Part shown: one piece after another, positions 45,707 to 58,111 of the stretch
Layout: each line of letters starts with the position of its first letter
How positions within the stretch are numbered: the stretch's first letter is position 1
Source of the DNA: Calendula officinalis
Lineage: Eukaryota > Streptophyta > Magnoliopsida > Asterales > Asteraceae
Assembly (NCBI GenBank): GCA_963853835.1
Contig: OY970820.1
Location: forward strand, 78,550,909 to 78,614,908
Direction: 5' to 3'
Length of the DNA stretch: 64,000 nt
Position numbers and translations under genes: made by a program
Notes under the pieces: model-generated
Database searches by the model: none
What the model saw: only the letters and a program-made list of their open reading frames with translations
What the model was told of the DNA's origin: nothing

Positions 45707-47053
45707 CAAACAGTAGACAATTTTGACACCTTAATTACCCAATCTGGTCATTTTACAACCTCTAGTTATAGGGTTAGCCACATCAACCAATTGAATCATC
45801 TTTCTTTTGATCTAGCACCAATACTATACAAGCTTCCTGAAGGATTTATGTGCACAGTTAGTCAACCTATGATGATATATCCATGCCTACGAAACACTTA
45901 AGGGTCACACCGGTGAGTGTATGTAATACGAGCAAGTTATGCAATGATACTACGAAGAGGAATGATTCATAATAGTCATTATGAATCAGTTAAGTATTAA
46001 GTTAAGTTTAACTTATTACTAGATTAGTTTAACTAACTAATTAATACAAGTATTTGTACATTTACTAATTGAGTATATATACAATGTGTTAATTACAGAT
46101 TATCCATGATATGATTTAAAGCTATTAAATCATATAGTAATTGGATAATATTGTTGTGTAAATTTTATAAAGGTTATTATATAATTAACTATTAAAAGTA
46201 TAAATACAAGTATGTATAATTCGTGTATATGGGTACCGAATTATTAGTGTATTAATACTAGACATTTAGTAGTTAAGTGCAACAATAATAAACTAGTTAA
46301 ACTATAAGGGATGGAAGTGTAAAAGGATAAGTTTAATTAAGAGATTAATCTTAATTAAACTAGAAGGACTTAAATGAAACTTATTCTATTATAAATAGAA
46401 GGCTTAAGGTTTCATTTAAACCTAATCATCCCCTTGCAACACACATGAAATCTCTCCCCCTCTCTTCCCCTTCGATCGGCCGAACCAAGAACACAACACT
46501 TTGTGTTCTTCGTTCTTCGTCCGTTCTTCATGTTCTTCAAGTCTTGAAGATCCAAGATCATTGCAAGTGATCAACTCGAAGATCGCTCGTTGTGTTCATC
46601 ATCAATGGATCTATCTTAAGCACTAACTAAGGTATATTTCATGGAACACTCGTTCTCTTCTCCCTCTTGTTCGAAGTCGAACCAAGAACCCTAGGGTTCT
46701 TGGTAGTAGTCGACGAACACACACAAGTATGTGTGTGTGTGTTCGAGTTCTTCGTACAAGGTTTCTTTCTTGTTAATCTAATCTAGATTTCCAACATCCC
46801 AATCCTTTAGGGTTTAAGGATTAGGTTTAATCTCACTTCCGCTATTAGGGATTAAATCAGCTAGTAGGTTTTTAACCGGTCAAGAACAAGTTCATGTTCT
46901 TGGTCAGCAAGGTTTCGAACCAAGCATACTAGGAGGTCGGTCCTATGGGTCGATAAGTTATGTGAAACCCTTCACTTCCTTATTCCCCTAATCTATCACG
47001 TGTCTGGCATTGCCATCCATCTTCAAGCCGATCGTACGGTTTCATGGAGTTCT
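45707..47053. other. Gene-free stretch with LTR-like promoter features
   Basis: A TATAAATAG motif near 46393 is followed by a long pyrimidine-rich leader-like segment (CCCCTTGCAACACAC, then TCTCTCCCCCTCTCTTCCCC). This looks like the U3-R-U5 order of a retrotransposon LTR, but no boundary or duplication was found. No coding region. Confidence 0.35.
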
Positions 47054-47404
47054 TTATAACATGCGGTTCCAAATATATATATATATGTATCTTTGTTGGT
47101 TAGCATCTAACTCATGTACTAAGTCTGACCGAATTAGAGGCCACTGGTTTTCTGATAGACCAAGACTGAGTGCGATGGATCGAAATCCCCAATTTCCGTC
47201 ACCTATTACATTTTCTAAACCTATAGGATAAGGGCGGGAAATTTCTGGAAGTTGTTTCAAAAATCTTTCTGAACCATCTCTCGTAAACGACTGACTGACA
47301 TACGAACTATGTCTCGCGGGTTCTTCGTTTAAATGTGGGGACAAGTTGAATGTATATGTTTCATGGTTCGAGTATGAACTATGTCTCGCTGTTTCATTAA
47401 ACAA
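47054..47404 (-). pseudogene. OTU cysteine-protease domain fragment lacking the catalytic Cys
   Basis: The ORF carries QLPEISRPYPIGLENVIGD, then DGNWGFRSIALSLGLSENQ and WPLIRSDLVHELDANQQRY. This is the N-terminal part of a plant OTU domain of the kind often found in transposon-associated genes. The active-site motif DGNC is DGNW here, so the nucleophile is missing, and the domain stops before the catalytic His. Reading continues into an AT repeat. It follows the cystathionine beta-lyase exon on the same strand. Confidence 0.72.
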
Positions 47405-47574
47405 ACCACACTAGTTTAGTTGGATTCTCCAACCACACTAGTTTAGTTCGGGGACAAATTGCTGCAGCAACCTCATCTAAGTTAGTTGTGTCCACTCGCC
47501 TTGAAATTAAATTTTAATTTATATATTATTATAAACTTATTAATATACGGATAAAATAATTGTATTTTAAAATA

Positions 47575-47833
47575 TGTGTATGTACTAGCTTAACAACTCC
47601 TGTTCTTGGAACAACTTGTGACAGTAATCGATCAGAACCACCATATATGTCCTCTCCAGCAACAATTTCATCACCTACAAGATTAATGATACTAACAATA
47701 TTAAATTTATTAATGTTGGACAGTGTAACGTTGATGAATTAAAAAAAAGTTAGCATAGAGTTAAATAAAAAACAGCTAAGTTTGTTTGATTTTACCGGTC
47801 TTAACTAGATGACTGACTACAGCTAAAGCGGCC
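47575..47833 (-). pseudogene. CBL: Cystathionine beta-lyase, two exons, broken by a retrotransposon
   Basis: Minus strand: 47796-47833 encodes AALAVVSHLVKTG and ends in a donor (G|GTAAAA). A 121-bp intron with a CTTGTAG acceptor leads to 47575-47674, encoding GDEIVAGEDIYGGSDRLLSQ then VVPRTGVVKLV. The splice phase fits (T-G-D-E). Both pieces match cystathionine beta-lyase near its PLP region. The upstream exon is cut at 47833 by the gypsy element, and its other side resumes at 63485. Sequence beyond the second exon does not continue the gene. Confidence 0.9.
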
Positions 47834-48174
47834 TGATGAGCCGGCTACTTTCAAGTATACATATGCACGAAGGAAGAAGAGAAGGGGATAGTCAAAGGGC
47901 AACTTAGTCCTTTCAAGGAAGTTAGTTACACTAGAGTCAAAATTGTTAGTAGCAAAGTCAAAGTTGTTCACTTAGCTAGCTTGTTTAAATAGTTAGCTGT
48001 AGGCAAATTGTTTTCATTCTGTTATTTCTTGTTTACACAACTTGTAACCAATTAGGAGAGCTCCCCCTCTCAAAGGTGGGATTATCAATAAAACTACACC
48101 ATTTTCTTCCATTACAGCTCTCGTTCTTGAGTTGATTGAGCTGTACTACTTCGTTTTGATTTCCGATCTCATCA
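47834..48174 (+). repeat. 5' LTR of the gypsy element
   Basis: 341 bp, TGATGAG...CTCATCA, with a polyadenylation-like AATAAAAC near 48089. Differs from the 3' LTR by about 11 substitutions and small indels near position 45. Confidence 0.95.
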
Positions 48175-48177
48175 AAT

Positions 48178-48190
48178 TGGTATCAGAGAC
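48178..48190 (+). promoter_or_regulatory. Primer binding site (initiator tRNA-Met)
   Basis: TGGTATCAGAGAC, complementary to the 3' end of plant initiator tRNA-Met over its first bases, three bases after the LTR. Confidence 0.85.
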
Positions 48191-48197
48191 GTAGATC

Positions 48198-49266
48198 ATG
48201 GCGACTAGAAATGCTAATACGCTAATACAGAGCACGCAAGTAGAGATGAAAGTGACTCAAGCTCGAATGGATGAGACGTTGCAAGTAATCATGCAACAAC
48301 TCACGAAAATGAGCAAATCTCAAGCAGAAACTCGACCAAGGACAGAAGAATCGAGCTCGAGTTCTGATGAATCACGCGGTCGTGGTGGCGGACCAAGGAA
48401 TCATGATAATGGCGGACTCTTTGCAATCAAAGGAAGGAAGCTTGAATTACATGTGTTCGATGGTACAGATCCGGATGCTTGGATCTTAAGAGCGAATCGG
48501 TATTTTGATCTCAATCGATTGACGGATAGTGTACGATTGGAGGTTGTGGTCATTGCGTTTGAAGCTGATGCACTCTGGTGGTTCAATTGGGAGAATAAAT
48601 GGCGAACGATCAGAGATTGGGCGGAATTACAGAAACTATTGATGACGAAATTCTGATCGAACACTGAAGGATCATTGTGCGAACAGTTTTTTGCTCTTCG
48701 GCAGGAAGGAACAGTGAAGGATTATATACGCTGTTTTATTACGTTAGCTTCACCATTGGATAATTTTTCAGAAGAGGCTTTTGTAGGTCAATTCATGAAT
48801 GGGCTGAGGCCTGATATAAAAAATGAATTACGTATTATGGATCCTACTGGATTGGATCAGATCATGGATTTAGCTGAAAAAATTGAGGAGAAAAATAAAT
48901 TTGCTCCTAAAGATAACTTGTATAAAACCTTTTATAAAAATTCATTCACTACTGATGTACATATTGAAGATAGTATAATAGTGGATAGTGGAAATAAAAG
49001 TGACAAAAAAAGTTGAAGGTGCACCGTCTTACAGACGTTTAACCGATACCGAATTACAACAAAAACATTCACTAGGATTATGTTACCCTTGTGATGAGAA
49101 ATATATGCCGGGTCACCAATGTAAAAAGAGAGAACTAAATGTGGTAGTATTACAAGATTTGGATGAAATTTATTTTGTAACCAATAAAGATGAGTTAGAA
49201 TTCGCAACAGTAATAAAAGAGGATGAGATTGAAGTCTCTTTGAATTCGATTGTTGGTTTGACAAAC
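48198..49266 (+). pseudogene. Gypsy gag, with a stop and a frameshift, then cut by the copia insertion
   Basis: Starts MATRNANTLIQSTQ with a coiled-coil stretch, then a retrotrans_gag domain (FDGTDPDAWILRANRYFDLN, then QFFALRQEGTVKDYIRCF). A TGA at 48654-48656 sits where relatives have Arg, so a CGA to TGA change is likely. Between 48985 and 49015 the frame shifts by one, and the continuation holds a zinc knuckle of the form C-x2-C-x5-GH-x2-C (residues LCYPCDEKYMPGHQC). The region ends at GLTNP, where the copia LTR begins. Confidence 0.92.
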
Positions 49267-49267
49267 C

Positions 49268-50216
49268 CCCAACAACACAAATGTGTTGCATTATGACAGG
49301 TAAAGACGATAAGATAAAGAATACACAAGATTTCAATGATTAAGAGTTTATTAAAACAACTTAATACAGTACAAAGTTTGCGGAAATAGATAGTACACAC
49401 TAACTAAAACTCTATACTTGAAATGACACTTTTGTTCGCTCAAACTAGAAGATAATGCAAGGAGAGTTTATATCAGCTGATACTAACAGCTGATATTGAA
49501 TGCCTGAGTAATAACTACGAAGGAGTTTATATCAGACAATAACAAACTCTCAGAGAATGTTCTTGTGCTATGAATTCTAAAAGGTGTGTTTAAATGCAAG
49601 CATTTACATCTCTATATATAGACTAAGATCCGTGTTCCTTTGTCCACAAGATACTCGATGTGTAAACATATCATTCGTCGATGTAGACTTGTCCACGGAA
49701 ACATTAAATGCTCTTGCATAGATTATAGTCCCAAGTGTACTTTGTGTCAACTCCTTTTGCTACCTTTTCTGACGCATAGTGAAAAGGTGTACTATGATAG
49801 TGCAAAAGTAGTTGACTTTCCGTTTACATGCTTGGAGGGACAAACGATGATGTACTGACATATTATCTTCTATTCCAAAATAGAAGATCTTCATCGTTTT
49901 CTTCTTCTTTGAGCGGGAAAAGGAAATGTTCAAAGTGTCAAGAACATTTCCACTAAGTCTTTATCTACAGCAGGTACCATCAGCTGATTCCACAATCAGC
50001 TGGATGATCTTCTTCTTGTCTTTGTCCTTTGGCCATAGACTTCGAATGAACACTCTTCTATAGCTGCTGATTTGACTTGTTTTCCTAGAGTTAAGTACAT
50101 ACTCAGCTGAAGGTTTATTGCATATACTTGCTTCAGCTGAAATACATACTACAGCTGATATTATTCTTCTTAGCTATCGATCATCAAATTTTGTATACTT
50201 AGTCTGGGGACTAACA
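49268..50216 (-). repeat. 3' LTR of the SIRE-type element
   Basis: On the coding strand it begins TGTTAGTCCCCAGAC and runs to GTTGTTGGG, where the other LTR adds ATCCAACA. Contains seven CAGCTG motifs. Confidence 0.9.
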
Positions 50217-50418
50217 ATCTCCCCCTATTTGATGCAATCGAATAGCTGTATAAGTATGAATCTGTAATGATTCAGCTATTTGGATCAGCTGAATGTTTAT
50301 GTGCTTTGACGCTTTGGGTTCTTTTGTATTTGTATATCTCTTTACAATTTTTACAAGTATATTACAAAAATTTTGATTTTCTATTGATATGAAGCTGATA
50401 AAGTACAAGAAAAAAAAA

Positions 50419-53400
50419 TTACAATGTCTTGGGCATAGCTTCCCCAATGACATTGTGATACAGTGAGCTAATGGCTGAGTCGATTAATTTCTTCATTTCT
50501 ATTCCCTCTTCAGTGGAGGAACTCAACAGCTTGTGATAGATCCTAAGTTGATCAATATCACATAGATCTAACTCATCAGCTCGTTGAAAGCAAGGCACCT
50601 TCTTCTCGAGATAGCAAAAGCCGTAGATTGGTTCTTTGACGATCAACCCATGGATAAAGTTTACTCCCATGGGGACGGCTCTTGTGATATTGAGTCTTGG
50701 TCGTTTTGCAAATATTATTGAAGACCCAATATCAAGTGTTCTGGAGTCAGCAAAGGGCTCGGGGAGAACAAACTTACGTTTCTCCCCTCTTGCTGAGGAG
50801 CTTTCACCAGCAGGTTCTCTGACAGCAGCTGCTTGAGATTCGCACAATTCAGCTGGTATGAGATATACTAAGTCAGGAGATTGTCTCCTGATTTTATCGC
50901 ATAGAGCCTTGAAGGAAATGATTGCGACTCTAATCTCATTTTCCAAATCTGTTATAGTAAGCGATGGTCTTGCAGATTTGGCAGCTGCTAGCATCTCATT
51001 CCATTCATCATAGTTGAAATAAGTGCTGATCTTATTCAGAGGGACCCTTTCAGGAATGAAGACCCCTCCAGCTCTATGTATGATGACTTCAGGTGGAGAG
51101 CTGGATGATGTTTTGGGGCCTCTGATGCTGGTGATTTTGGGTTCTTGCCTTCGTTTATAGAGAACTTTATTGAACAGCCTAATGTTCTGAGTTCCCTCTG
51201 CTTCGTATGCTTGAAACAGCTCTTTTTGAGTTTTTCTTTGAAGAGCAACAACTGTTTCGAGTTCAACAGAGGATCTGACTTCATCTAGGAGGCAAGCATT
51301 AAACTCGGCAAGAAGCCCTCAACTGATTCAAAAGAATCAACGATTTTAACAAAACCAGTTGAGGTGTCTTCTGTCCTGAGGCCTTCACCAGCGGTGAGTG
51401 TTGATTACATGGTTGTCTCACCTGCTGAAGCAGTTACCTCAGGTGTTTCAGTAGTGATGAGTGATGTTGAAATTTGTGTCTCGTCTACTGAAACGTCTTC
51501 TTCTTCTGGTATCCCAGCAGAGGTGATAGGTGGAGATCTTGGGGTCTCACCTGCTGGAATGTCTTTTACATTGGCTCCAACAGCAGAGGTGATTATGGAT
51601 TGTGAAAGATTTTGTTCACCTTGTTGTTCACCTGCTAAAGTAGCTTGATCTTTCTCCCCATCAGAGAGTGCCTGAAGAAGTAAGGTACTCTCTGGTGGGC
51701 ACCCTCATTTAACTTTTGAAGAATGAGGTTGAGGGTGCCTCGGAGACCAGCGACTTGGGAAGTCAGCGAGCTGACCTCAGTCTCCAATTTGTCCATTCTT
51801 GTGAACACAGCAGAAGCGGACTCCTCAATAGCCTTAGAGAGGTGGCTATAAGTGTTGGTCAGCAGAGACTCTTGCTTTGATTGTGCAAGAGCCAGACGAT
51901 CGACAACTTGTTGGAGAGGAGATACCTTGGAGGACAAGGTATTCAGCTGTCTTTCGACTTCTGCTTCAGATGCCCGAACTTCGGAGAGAAGCTTGTCTTT
52001 TTCGACTCTGTCAGATTCACGAATGGAGTTCAACTCTCGATGAATATACGTTTTGAGAGTGTTGAACTCGCTGGTGTTGAGCCGAATCTGTTCAGAAAGA
52101 AGAACCAGCTGAGGAGTCTGAATGTGTACCTCAGTGTGCAGAGAAGTTATGCTGGAAGAGAGATTCTCAGCAGTTTTAGCAAACTTCTTTGGAACATCCC
52201 TGCGAAGGGTGTCCATCTGCTTACTCAGCATGGCCATCCCAGGTCGAATCTGGGATGTTACAACTCTAGACATCAGAGCAGCAGCGGCTCTGATGGGAAT
52301 GCTTCCTCCGACTTTGCTGGATTCAGCATGGGACACTTGGACGCTTTGGGAGAGGGGGTCCGGTATGTCTCCAGCTGGAAGGGTAACCTCAGCTGTGGGA
52401 GTGGGTGTTCCTGAGTTAGGAGGAATCGCTCCTATGGGATGCTCAGAAACTATGGGGGTGAGTTTGGTCCAGCTGAAACTTCTGGGGTTCTGTCAGAAGG
52501 GCCGACATCAGTTGTCGAATCAATTCGAAGCCAAGGTTCATCTACTTCTTCGTCAGTGGACGAATAATAGGGCCGAAGGGGCTCATCAGCAGAATCAAAC
52601 ATCACATGGAATGCTGTTTGATTACCTTGTGCTTCGGTCTCACCAGCCGGCGAAACTGGTATAGAGACTGGAGGAAGAGTTCCTCTGGGTGGTGCGTCAG
52701 CTGCCTCACAACTCAGTTGGCGAATACGTTCGCGATCACTGGTAGCTTGGGTGGTTGCCTCAGTAACAACTTGGTCTAAAGTTGTCTCTTCATTGGCGGA
52801 GGTGGTTTCCTCGATCACTAGCGGGTGTGTGCTGGTGACGTTGTGGGAAACAAAAAGAACTGTTTCAAGATTGACTTGGCTTCCAGTCAACCTGTCATCA
52901 ACTTCTGACTCAGAGAGTGATGAAGAAGTTGGTGGTGGTGTGTGTGCAGCTGACTCTCGGGTGGCTTGGGTTGAGCCAAAAACTTCACCAGCAGTCTGTT
53001 GAGAGACTGAGGTTGCTTGTGGAGTTTGTTCCCTTGTTACAACGACTGATAATGAATCAGTCGAGGACCTATGCAGAGGGTTGGAGTCGGCACTAACTCC
53101 TGAAGAACGAAATTGCCGTATTGAAGTCTGCTGACTTGTTGAGAAATCAGCAGATGGAGGTTGAAGAGCAAAAGAGAGAAAAAGAGGATCAACCAGGAGT
53201 GTTTGACCAGGAGCTCCGATTGTTGGTGGAGTTCCTTGACAAACACTGCCAATCTGAAAATAAGAAGGACTATTCTCAGATGCTGGCATAGCATCTGATC
53301 ATAATCCTTCCATTTTGGGACTCGTGTGAGTACCCAGAGGATCATGGCTGAATCCTGATGATGCTGCTATCGCCAGGTCAGCATCATCAGCCACCACACT

Positions 53401-54544
53401 TTCTCCACGGGTAGCAGACCCTCTTACCCTCAGCTGAGGAGAAGAAGGAGCACGTGAAGTGGGAGAAGATGGCGGAGAGAATGAAGAGGAAGAAGGAGAG
53501 CGATGAGCAGGTCGCTTAACTCGCTTCTTCACCACCAGCGGAATATGATCCGCTTCCTCATTTTCCACATCAATGGGCATTGAGATCCCTGTGGAGGTGG
53601 TGGTATTTCCAACAACTGTTTGTGGGCGTCCAGTTGAGGGAAAACACTTCAGATGAGAAAAGGACATACTTTCTTGTAGGGCAGATTTCTCCGTTGTTGC
53701 GCCCTTTGTTTGATCCTTTTTGGATCTGGTCCGATCTTTAATGATCTTCAGCATGTACGAGGAGAGGGGAAAATCCTTACCAGCTTCCTTCTTGGAGTCG
53801 AAGATGGTGTTGGATAAGGTACGGACCTCAATCCATTCCCCTTGAAGGTCGTCGTAATCAATCTTCAGCTTTTCAACCATCACATGAGCGATGCATAAAG
53901 TGAAGAAGCGAAGATAGGGAATGTGATTTCCCTTTGCCTTGAGCTTAGCCTTGACCTCCTCGTAAACCAGTCTCCCATAATCAAATCCGCTGACCGGTGA
54001 TTAGGGCTTCAGCAAAGACTTGCAAGCTGGAGTTGCACTGGTTGTGAGACCCAGAGTTGTCGCCTATGCACTGAATGATGTGCGTGAAGAAGTAGGCCCA
54101 GGGTCTCGACAGCTGAGACTTCTTGAAGATCTGCACCCTGTCGTCATCTTTTTCTAATCGATATCCGGAGATACGGATTAGATTCTCTTTAGCATCATCA
54201 GTAGACTTCATCTCCTGATAGAGTTGGACGGGGAGCAAGTAGTCGAACCCGCAGGCAGTTCGGAAATCATCAACAATGATGGTGATTTGAGGACCGTCCA
54301 CCTACGCAACAATGTCGTCTCCAGAGATGGAGGCAGACATCCAGAAATCATGCAAGATTTCGTAAAAACTCTTGGTGAATCGAAAGAATGCACCACCGAT
54401 AGGACAGTGACGCAAGAATTTTCCAATCGGCCGATACACTTCGATGAGTTTTTCCGGTGGAGAAGTGTTGCCTACCAGATTCGAGTTCTGAGCGAACTGG
54501 ATGGCAGCTCTAGAAAGAACAGCTTTTGAGGATTTCTTCGACAT
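50419..54544 (-). pseudogene. Additional ORF region after pol (env-like or aORF), broken
   Basis: Successive minus-strand frames: 54302-54544, then 53981-54301 in the same frame after a TAG at 54302. A frameshift near 53990 leads to a frame that runs to 53299, another in-frame stop, and on to 52450. A frameshift follows near 52450, then 51635-52336, then frames down to 50419. Product features: an N-terminal globular part (FFRFTKSFYEILHDF, then ISGYRLEKDDDRVQIF) like the so-called putative plant transposon protein domain, a basic Ser/Pro-rich region (about 53430-53530), a Ser/Thr/Pro-rich middle, a long coiled coil (about 51720-52270), and a C-terminal part ending GEAMPKTL. No signal peptide or membrane helix was evident to me, so an envelope role is not supported. 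Confidence 0.72.
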
Positions 54545-55058
54545 TTTTGGGAGATGGAAGAAAGATAAAAGCTTGAGGATAAAGGGTTTTTGAGAGGAAA
54601 TTTGAGAGAGAAGTTTGGGAGTGATGAAGATGAAGTGGGTTATGGATGGGTATTTATAGAGGATTATGGGACGGTTTGGGTATACATTTGAAATTAAACC
54701 GGACCATAAATGGATAGTTACACACCAACTATGGAAATGTTGGTTTTCGTGCGAAAAAGTTGGTTGGATGTGACAGAGAGGGGGTAGTGGAGCTGTTTCT
54801 GTGTCAGAGGTGTCAATCCCTCATAAATGCCAAATATTTTCACTTGAGTGGAAATATTTGCCACAGAGAACGTGTGGAAAGGTATAAAAAGATGTCTTTT
54901 CAAGGAAAACCACACGTTTTAACTTATAAAACTTGATAAGTTATCATTTTGAGATGTCTTATTCGGCTGACTGATTAAATTGAAACGTTTTTAGTCAGCT
55001 GAATGTACTACATGACAAGGTGAACTTATCAGCTGCTGATAGTACTTCAGCAGTTGAT
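54545..55058. other. Spacer between RNase H and the additional ORF
   Basis: About 510 bp on the coding strand between the end of pol and the first Met of the additional ORF. No coding content recognised. A CTTTTATC-rich leader lies just before the ORF. Confidence 0.5.
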
Positions 55059-57690
55059 TTAAGCATTTAACATACCCAGCTCGCTGATTAAAAAATTGAA
55101 ACATTTTTCATCTAAAGGCTTAGTGAATAAATCAGCCAGCTGAAGGTATGTTAAAATGAAATGAAGTTCAACGTCACCTTGTTCAATGTGATCTCTAATG
55201 AAATGATACCTTATATCAATATGTTTGGTTCTGGAATGAAGAACTGGGTTGTTGCTGATTGCAATAGCACTTGTGTTATCGCAGTAGATGGGAACTTTGC
55301 AAAAGTTCATATCAAAATCAACCAGCTGATTATTCATCCAAAGGACTTGAGCACAACAGCTTCCAGCAGCAACATATTCTGCTTCAGCTGTGGAGGTAGA
55401 AACAGTATTTTGTTTCTTGCTTGTCCAGCTGACTAGCTTCCCACCAAGCAGCTGACATCCTCCAGTGGTGCTCTTTCAATCCATCTTGCAACCTGCAAAG
55501 TCTAAATCTGAATAGCCAATTAGATCAAACCCGGAGTCTTTGGCATACCAAATACCTACGCTTGGAGTACCTTTAAGGTACCTCAAAATTCTCTTAGCGG
55601 CAATTAAATGAGATTCTCTAGGATCAGCTTGATACCTAGCACACATGCAAGTAGCAAACATAATGTCTGGTCTGCTGGCAGTGAGATAGAGCAATGATCC
55701 AATGATTCCTCTATAAAATGTGAAATCAACTGATTTCCCAGTAGTATCAGCATCTAGATTGTTTGGAGGAGCCATTGGAGTTTTCATTGATGATGATGAA
55801 TTCATATCAAATTTCTTCAAAAGATCTTTGATATATTTTTCTTGGTTTATAAAAATTCCATTATTAGTTTGCTTAACTTGTAAGCCAAGAAAATATGTTA
55901 ATTCACCCATCATACTCATCTCATACTTTGTAGACATGAGTTTTGAAAAACGTCTACAAAGTTTTTCATCAGTAGCACCAAAAATTATGTCATCCACATA
56001 AATTTGAATAAGAATGATATCACCTTTGATTTTACGAATGAATAAGGTTTTATCAATCTTTCCCCTGGTGAAATCATTTGCTAGAAGGAACGTGGAAAGA
56101 GTGTCATACCATGCACGAGGAGCTTGTTTCAACCCATACAACGCCTTATCCAACTTATACACGTAGTCTTAGTATTTAGGATCAAAACCTGGGGGTTGTT
56201 TCACGTAGACTTCCTCTTGCAATTTACCATTTAAAAATGCACTCTTCACGTCCATCTGAAAAATTGTGAAGTTCTTGTAAGCAGCATAGGCTTAAAATAT
56301 TCTAATAGCTTCAAGCCTTGCTACTGGAGCAAATGTTCCATCGAAATCGATTCCTTCCTCCCGTCTATATCCTTGTGCAACAAGTCTAGCCTTGTTGCGA
56401 ATAACCACGCCTTCTTCATCCATTTTGTTCCTAAAAACCCACTTGGTACCAATTATTGTCTTACCAGCTGGTGGGGGCACCAACTGCCATACTTTGATGA
56501 CCTCAAATTGGTTAAGTTCTTCCTGCATCGCTTGAATCCAGCTGGAGTTTTCCAATGCAGCTTTGATATTCTTTGGTTCTTCAGCTGCTAAGAAACACGA
56601 CCATAGGCAAAGATTACATGATGCCTTACTTCTTGTGACCACTCCTTGTTGTGGATCTCCAATGATTAATTCAATTGGATGCTCTGAGGTCCACTTGGAT
56701 TGAGGAGCGGCCGAAGAGGAAGAAGATTCAGCAGAATTTGATCCTTGATGAGCGGCTGAATGCTCAACAGGATTGAGTACTTCATTTTGAACAAATCTTC
56801 TTGAAGTATGAAGAGGTGGCTTAGAGATAGCCTTGGATGATGCTCTAGCTGGTGGAATTTCTTGTTGGACAGCTGCAATATCTACAAGATATGTGGGAGC
56901 ATCATGGAATGTATCATCTGAATCATTTATTGGAACTTCAAAAAGATTCAAAGCATCAGAGAATGCTTCGGCTGTATCATTAGAAGGTGGTACAGCTGAT
57001 CTCTGGAATGCGCCAAATGATTCAACAGAGGTGGGATTTAAGGCTTTAGAGTGCTCTTCAAAAGTAACATTTATAGATTCTTCCAATTTTTGTCTTCTTT
57101 TGTTGAAAACTCTGTATGCCTTAGATACAGTGGAGTACCCCAAGAAAATTGCTTCATCAGCTTTAGAGTCGAACTTACTCAACTGATCTTGTGTGTTTAA
57201 CACAAAACACACACAACCAAAGACATGAAAGAAACCGATATAAGGTTTCCTCTGACGGAGAATCTCATAAGAAGTTTTCTTGTGTCTCTTCACATAGAGA
57301 GACCTATTTTGAGTAAAACAAGTTGTGTTAACAGCTTCTGCCCAAAATTTCTTTGGCATGTTTGACTCAGCAAGCATTGTTCTTGCAGCTTCTATTAGGG
57401 TTCTATTTCTTCTTTCAGCAACACCATTCTATTGAGGTGTTCTAGCGGCTGAAATTTTTTGTGAGATCCCAACTTCTGAGCAGAAGTCTTCCAATGTACG
57501 ATTTCTGAATTCAGTACCATTGTCTGATCTCAGCTGCTTTACACTTGACCTATTTAGAAGTTCCATCTTCTTGATGAATTTGATGATTTCATCAGATGCA
57601 TCACTTTTGTTACAAAGAAATATAACCTAAGTATATCGTGAGTATTCATCAACGATAACAAGTGTATATTTCTTTCCACCTAGACTTTCA
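55059..57690 (-). pseudogene. SIRE-type pol: integrase, RT, RNase H with several stops
   Basis: From 57690 downward: integrase core with VIVDEYSR, RSDNGTEF and [10 protein letters not shown] (the D, D and E residues are present), but with TAG replacing Trp near 57629 and TAG before NGVAE (near 57433). Then the linker and RT (56292-57377: [20 protein letters not shown], then a stop), the middle of RT after another stop (55476-56162, YVDDIIFGA), and RNase H (55059-55490, STAEAEY, then CDNTSAIAI and LADLFTKPL), separated by a stop after CKMD. All of these stops are single codons in one register; I saw no large deletion within pol. Confidence 0.92.
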
Positions 57691-57694
57691 GTGC

Positions 57695-58111
57695 TCATAG
57701 GACCAAAGAGATACATATGAAGCATGTGTAGGCAGTTGTCGATGGAAAAACATTGCTTTGATTTGAAGGAGCTTTTATGTTGTTTGCCTTGTTCACAAGC
57801 TGAACAAAGCTTATTTTTTCATACTTGATTTGTGGCAAGCTATTCACTAGCTCTCCTCGGGACAACTTAGATATGTTTTTAAAGTTTAAGTGAGATAGCC
57901 TTTTATGCCACAACCAATTTAGCTCTTCAGTGGAGTGAGAGAATAGACAAACCTCTTGGTTTTGAGGATTCATGTCAAGTGTATATACATGGTTGTTTCT
58001 TGGTGCTATAAGCACTACTCTTCCACTTTTATCTGTCACCGTTCCTCTGTATTCTGTTATGTTGGGTTTGTTTAGAGAAACAAGAGCAGCTGACGATCCT
58101 GAGGAGCTCAC
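57695..58111 (-). pseudogene. Gag-pre-integrase domain, fused to gag by a deletion
   Basis: Contains YTLDMNPQNQEVCLFS and WLWHKRLSHLNFKNISKLSR, the gag_pre-integrs domain, then loses frame inside the integrase zinc-finger region. Its upstream side abuts the gag frame within a few bases. The zinc knuckle and protease that should lie between are missing (deletion of about 1 kb or more, inferred from family layout). Confidence 0.85.

Noticed and set aside
49640..49858. 72-codon ORF repeated at 59240-59458
   Set aside because: It occurs twice only because it lies in the two LTRs of one element.
51364..52664. Plus-strand ORFs of up to 180 codons
   Set aside because: They are antisense to the additional ORF of the copia element and have no features of their own.
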